Positions 5,011 to 7,430 of a stretch of DNA of 7,430 nucleotides are shown here, piece by piece; positions within the stretch are counted from its first letter, which is position 1; each line of letters opens with the position of its first letter. Below the pieces are notes generated by a model. It was not told the DNA's origin. It did not search any database and worked only from the letters and a program-made list of their open reading frames with translations. The position numbers were made by a program, and so were the translations under genes. Origin of the DNA: Bdellovibrionales bacterium (GTDB taxonomy: Bacteria; Bdellovibrionota; Bdellovibrionia; Bdellovibrionales; UBA1609); contig JAGRAK010000098.1 in assembly GCA_020434645.1 (NCBI GenBank), positions 1-7,430 of the forward strand, written 5' to 3'.

Positions 5011-7430
5011 AATTGACCCTTCTCCATAGCTTGCAATCGAGCCTCAAGATAGGCCACAAATGTGGAGCTACCACGCTGCTCTTCTAAATTTTTCAATTTC
5101 GATATTTTAGAAGTATCAAACGGATCATTCACAATCGCTTTTTTAGCTGTTTCGATATCACGCGTGCGAACTGCCTTAGGCGAATACCCTATTGCTTGTT
5201 TTATAACATTGCGCTCAGAATCGATAGCCCATTTTGAAAGCAATGTGAGCTCTGAAATAACAAGACGTCTAGTTAGAGTGGTGTCACTTTTAGCTAATCT
5301 TAAAAGATCAGCATAATCTTTAGAAGACTTCCAAAGACTTTCTGCCTTTGCTTGTGCTTGTAAAGATTTGTCAGAATAAGGTTTTGCTTGTTGTAATAGT
5401 AAATTTTTATATTCTCCACGTTGCGCAACTGTTAGCCCCCGTGGAATCGGCATTTTTGATATTTCTCTTGCAAGACGTGAATTTTCTCGTGTTACGCGAT
5501 TTAACGCCTCAATTTGTAGTGTAAAATCACCTGATCGCAATGCGCGGTTGGCCACTTTATCTGCTTTTGCCAATAATGCGAGGCGCTCATTCATACTCTT
5601 TTTTATTTTAGAATTTGAAACTAATGAAAGCCGATGTCTTGAAAATTCTCTATCTAATTCTCTATTCTCATCAATAATGATGAAGCGATTCAATATAGAT
5701 GCTGCTGGACTTTTTTGAATTGCACGCTCTGCAAGATAAGACTTTAGGTTTTTGATACTTCTACTCTTAGCAAATGTCTCAAGAACGCTTTGCCCAAAAA
5801 TGTTCGGCGTGCGTCGTAGTTGTTTTTTATGTTTTTCTAACTCGTTCCATGGATAACGAGCTTCTTTTACCATTTTGGCTCGAACTAAATTGGCACGGCT
5901 TGTGTTTTTAGCCACCTTTAAATAATCGTTATAATAAGACTTAGATGATCGACCTGAAAGTTCTGTTAGTACTGCTAACTTAAGGTATCGATCTTCGGCA
6001 CTCATATTTTTTAATGAAGTCGATTGAGCCAATTTAGCTGCCTTTTTAAAATCAAGTCGCATTTCGGCAACCCAAAGACGTCGCTCTAGCGCATGATCAA
6101 CGTCTGCGCTCGAAATTGACTTTAAACTTAGAATTTTAATGGCTGCCGCGTCTACAGCGTCTAGATCTTGAAGTTTTTCAGCAATCAGCATCTGATTTTT
6201 ATAGATTTTAAGTTTGTCCTCATTTGTTGCGCCTATAACGGTTGCTCCAGCCAATTTCTTTAATGCTGACTTCATAGCCGAATCTGAACTTTTACCGTTG
6301 TTATAAAGTGCTGCAGACTGATTGATTGCCGACTGTCTAGAGAGTGCAAAATACTCATTGCGTTTTGACGGCACAATTTTAGCAAAATCTTTAGCAAACT
6401 TTTCGATATCTTCATGAGATTTTAAAATTGCAAGAGAATCTAGGGCTAAGTCTGCCGCATGAACTCGTGTAGACTCATTGAGTTGATTTTTGTTCATGAC
6501 AAGCTTATGAAAACTATCTGCGGCGGCTCTATATTTGCCAGCCTTATAGTCTAAATAAATTATCTGATACCGCACTTCATCAGATTTATCACCATTCGGA
6601 TTTAATTTTAAATAGTGGTTATAAGCTATCAACTGATCTCGACTATCTTTACTTGCCTCAGCAGATTCAATTTCAGCAAGTAAAGATCCATTTAATGTGT
6701 TTTGAAGAAACTTGGCATGGCTAGGCTCTATATTTTTTGCTTTTAGCCCATCAAAACTCTGATCCGCTGCCTGCCTATAATAGCTTGTCGCCACAGCGTT
6801 TTGACCAAGGCGTTTAGCCGTATGGGCTGTCCAGCTTAGCATTTCAACGTCACTTGAATTGTGAATTGAGTATGTTTTAAGTGCCTCTAACATGTCAGAT
6901 GTTGGATTTGTCTTATTTTTCTTTATCCAAGTGTGCACATAAGATCTTGAGCGTGCTCTTAATTCATCACAGTGAGATTTATTTTTGCATTTACTTTTAC
7001 TTAATTTTTCATAAAAAGATTTATAAAGCTGAACAGATTCTGACAGCTTATTTTGATCCCAAAGGTTTTGAGCTAACCTTAGTTTAATATCGAGTTCATC
7101 ATCTAAACTAATGTTACCTTGTTCAGTGTATAGATTCCAAATTAATACTGAGCCCGCTTTATTGCCAAGACGATCGCATTCTTGGCCTAAGTAAAATAAA
7201 TTCGCTTTTTTGTCAGACTCTGCACTTAATGTTAGCAGTTGATCCACTGAAGACTTATTTACTTCTCCGCGCGCAATAAAGGTCGCCAAATCATGCGTTA
7301 GGTCTTTACGAAAAGAAGCGTCAACCCCCGTCTTTTCGTTTAACGCTGAAAGCAGAGTGCTCTTAGCTATACTCACATTGCCGGCATTCAAATGGCACCA
7401 AGCGAGTCTGTACAATACAAAGCTTCTCTT
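5007..7430 (-). CDS. Large TPR/alpha-solenoid protein, 5'-truncated by the window edge (Glt-machinery-like scaffold)
   Basis: The frame is open to the right edge and gives 807 residues ending in a TGA stop. A TTG at 7415 could serve as a start. However, the residues before it (KRSFV) run straight into a TPR-like helix (LYRLAWCHLNAGN), so the true start lies outside the window. TPR-like helical pairs are visible near visible residues 6-35, 77-105, 113-145, 195-225 and 283-313. The C-terminal half is charged and mostly helical, without clear repeats. There are few cysteines, among them a CX5C pair near residues 148-154. No transmembrane segment is visible. A signal peptide cannot be judged because the N-terminus is missing. 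In Myxococcus, large TPR proteins of the gliding machine (GltD/AgmU, GltE/AglT, GltI) sit next to the TonB-like gltG. By context this is probably a periplasmic scaffold of the same kind, but I cannot say which one. Its stop overlaps the next start by four bases (ATGA). Confidence 0.85.
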   Translation of the reverse strand, partial: KRSFVLYRLAWCHLNAGNVSIAKSTLLSALNEKTGVDASFRKDLTHDLATFIARGEVNKSSVDQLLTLSAESDKKANLFYLGQECDRLGNKAGSVLIWNLYTEQGNISLDDELDIKLRLAQNLWDQNKLSESVQLYKSFYEKLSKSKCKNKSHCDELRARSRSYVHTWIKKNKTNPTSDMLEALKTYSIHNSSDVEMLSWTAHTAKRLGQNAVATSYYRQAADQSFDGLKAKNIEPSHAKFLQNTLNGSLLAEIESAEASKDSRDQLIAYNHYLKLNPNGDKSDEVRYQIIYLDYKAGKYRAAADSFHKLVMNKNQLNESTRVHAADLALDSLAILKSHEDIEKFAKDFAKIVPSKRNEYFALSRQSAINQSAALYNNGKSSDSAMKSALKKLAGATVIGATNEDKLKIYKNQMLIAEKLQDLDAVDAAAIKILSLKSISSADVDHALERRLWVAEMRLDFKKAAKLAQSTSLKNMSAEDRYLKLAVLTELSGRSSKSYYNDYLKVAKNTSRANLVRAKMVKEARYPWNELEKHKKQLRRTPNIFGQSVLETFAKSRSIKNLKSYLAERAIQKSPAASILNRFIIIDENRELDREFSRHRLSLVSNSKIKKSMNERLALLAKADKVANRALRSGDFTLQIEALNRVTRENSRLAREISKMPIPRGLTVAQRGEYKNLLLQQAKPYSDKSLQAQAKAESLWKSSKDYADLLRLAKSDTTLTRRLVISELTLLSKWAIDSERNVIKQAIGYSPKAVRTRDIETAKKAIVNDPFDTSKISKLKNLEEQRGSSTFVAYLEARLQAMEKGQL
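5017..5025 (-). promoter_or_regulatory. Ribosome binding site of the 97-aa exported protein
   Basis: GGAGAAGGG lies six bases upstream of the ATG at 5010, inside the last codons of the TPR gene. It supports this start and suggests independent re-initiation in addition to coupling through the ATGA overlap. Confidence 0.65.

Noticed and set aside
6881..7087. Plus-strand open frame of 68 codons resembling a small membrane protein
   Set aside because: It is antisense to the Lys-rich part of the TPR gene, and its Phe/Tyr/Ile richness is a complement artefact.
7413..7415. TTG codon as the start of the large TPR gene
   Set aside because: The frame stays open to the edge and the residues before the TTG continue a TPR helix, so the gene is truncated by the window and does not start here.

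Overview
The window is one dense block of seven co-directional genes on the minus strand, with no RNA gene, mobile element, CRISPR array or long intergenic space. Base composition is AT-leaning (about 40% GC by eye). The protein families point to the Bdellovibrio/Myxococcus side of the tree: an AgmX/PglI-type TonB-like protein, a myxobacterial-type outer-membrane beta-barrel, and periplasmic TPR proteins. An AT-rich member of Bdellovibrionota (Bdellovibrio-and-like organisms) is my best guess. That placement is inference from gene content, not from a marker gene.

In transcription order (right to left) the block holds seven genes. (1) 7430-5007 is a large TPR/alpha-solenoid protein whose 5' end lies outside the window. 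(2) 5010-4717 is a 97-residue small exported protein. (3) 4720-3473 is an inner-membrane TonB-like protein with a cytoplasmic N-domain, one transmembrane helix, a basic stretch, a Gly-rich linker and an AgmX/PglI C-terminal domain. (4) 3463-2066 is a large beta-rich lipoprotein with a C-terminal cysteine cluster. (5) 2063-1344 is an outer-membrane beta-barrel. (6) 1347-493 is a periplasmic TPR-like protein resembling GltC. (7) 496-1 is a lipoprotein with a von Willebrand factor A (VWA) domain and an intact DxSxS metal site, cut off by the left edge of the window.

Four of the six junctions are ATGA overlaps and the other two are gaps of 9 and 2 bases. The block therefore looks like the interior of a single operon, and neither its promoter nor its terminator is in the window. 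The gene set reads as a trans-envelope assembly: a TonB-like connector from the inner membrane, TPR scaffolds and small exported proteins in the periplasm, and a lipoprotein plus beta-barrel at the outer membrane. This matches the parts list of the Glt machinery of Myxococcus gliding motility (GltG/J-, GltA/B/H-, GltC- and GltD/E/I-type proteins), whose relatives occur in several paralogous clusters in Bdellovibrio. The AglRQS-type motor genes expected to energise such a complex are not in this window. The least expected member is the VWA lipoprotein, translationally coupled to the GltC-like gene.
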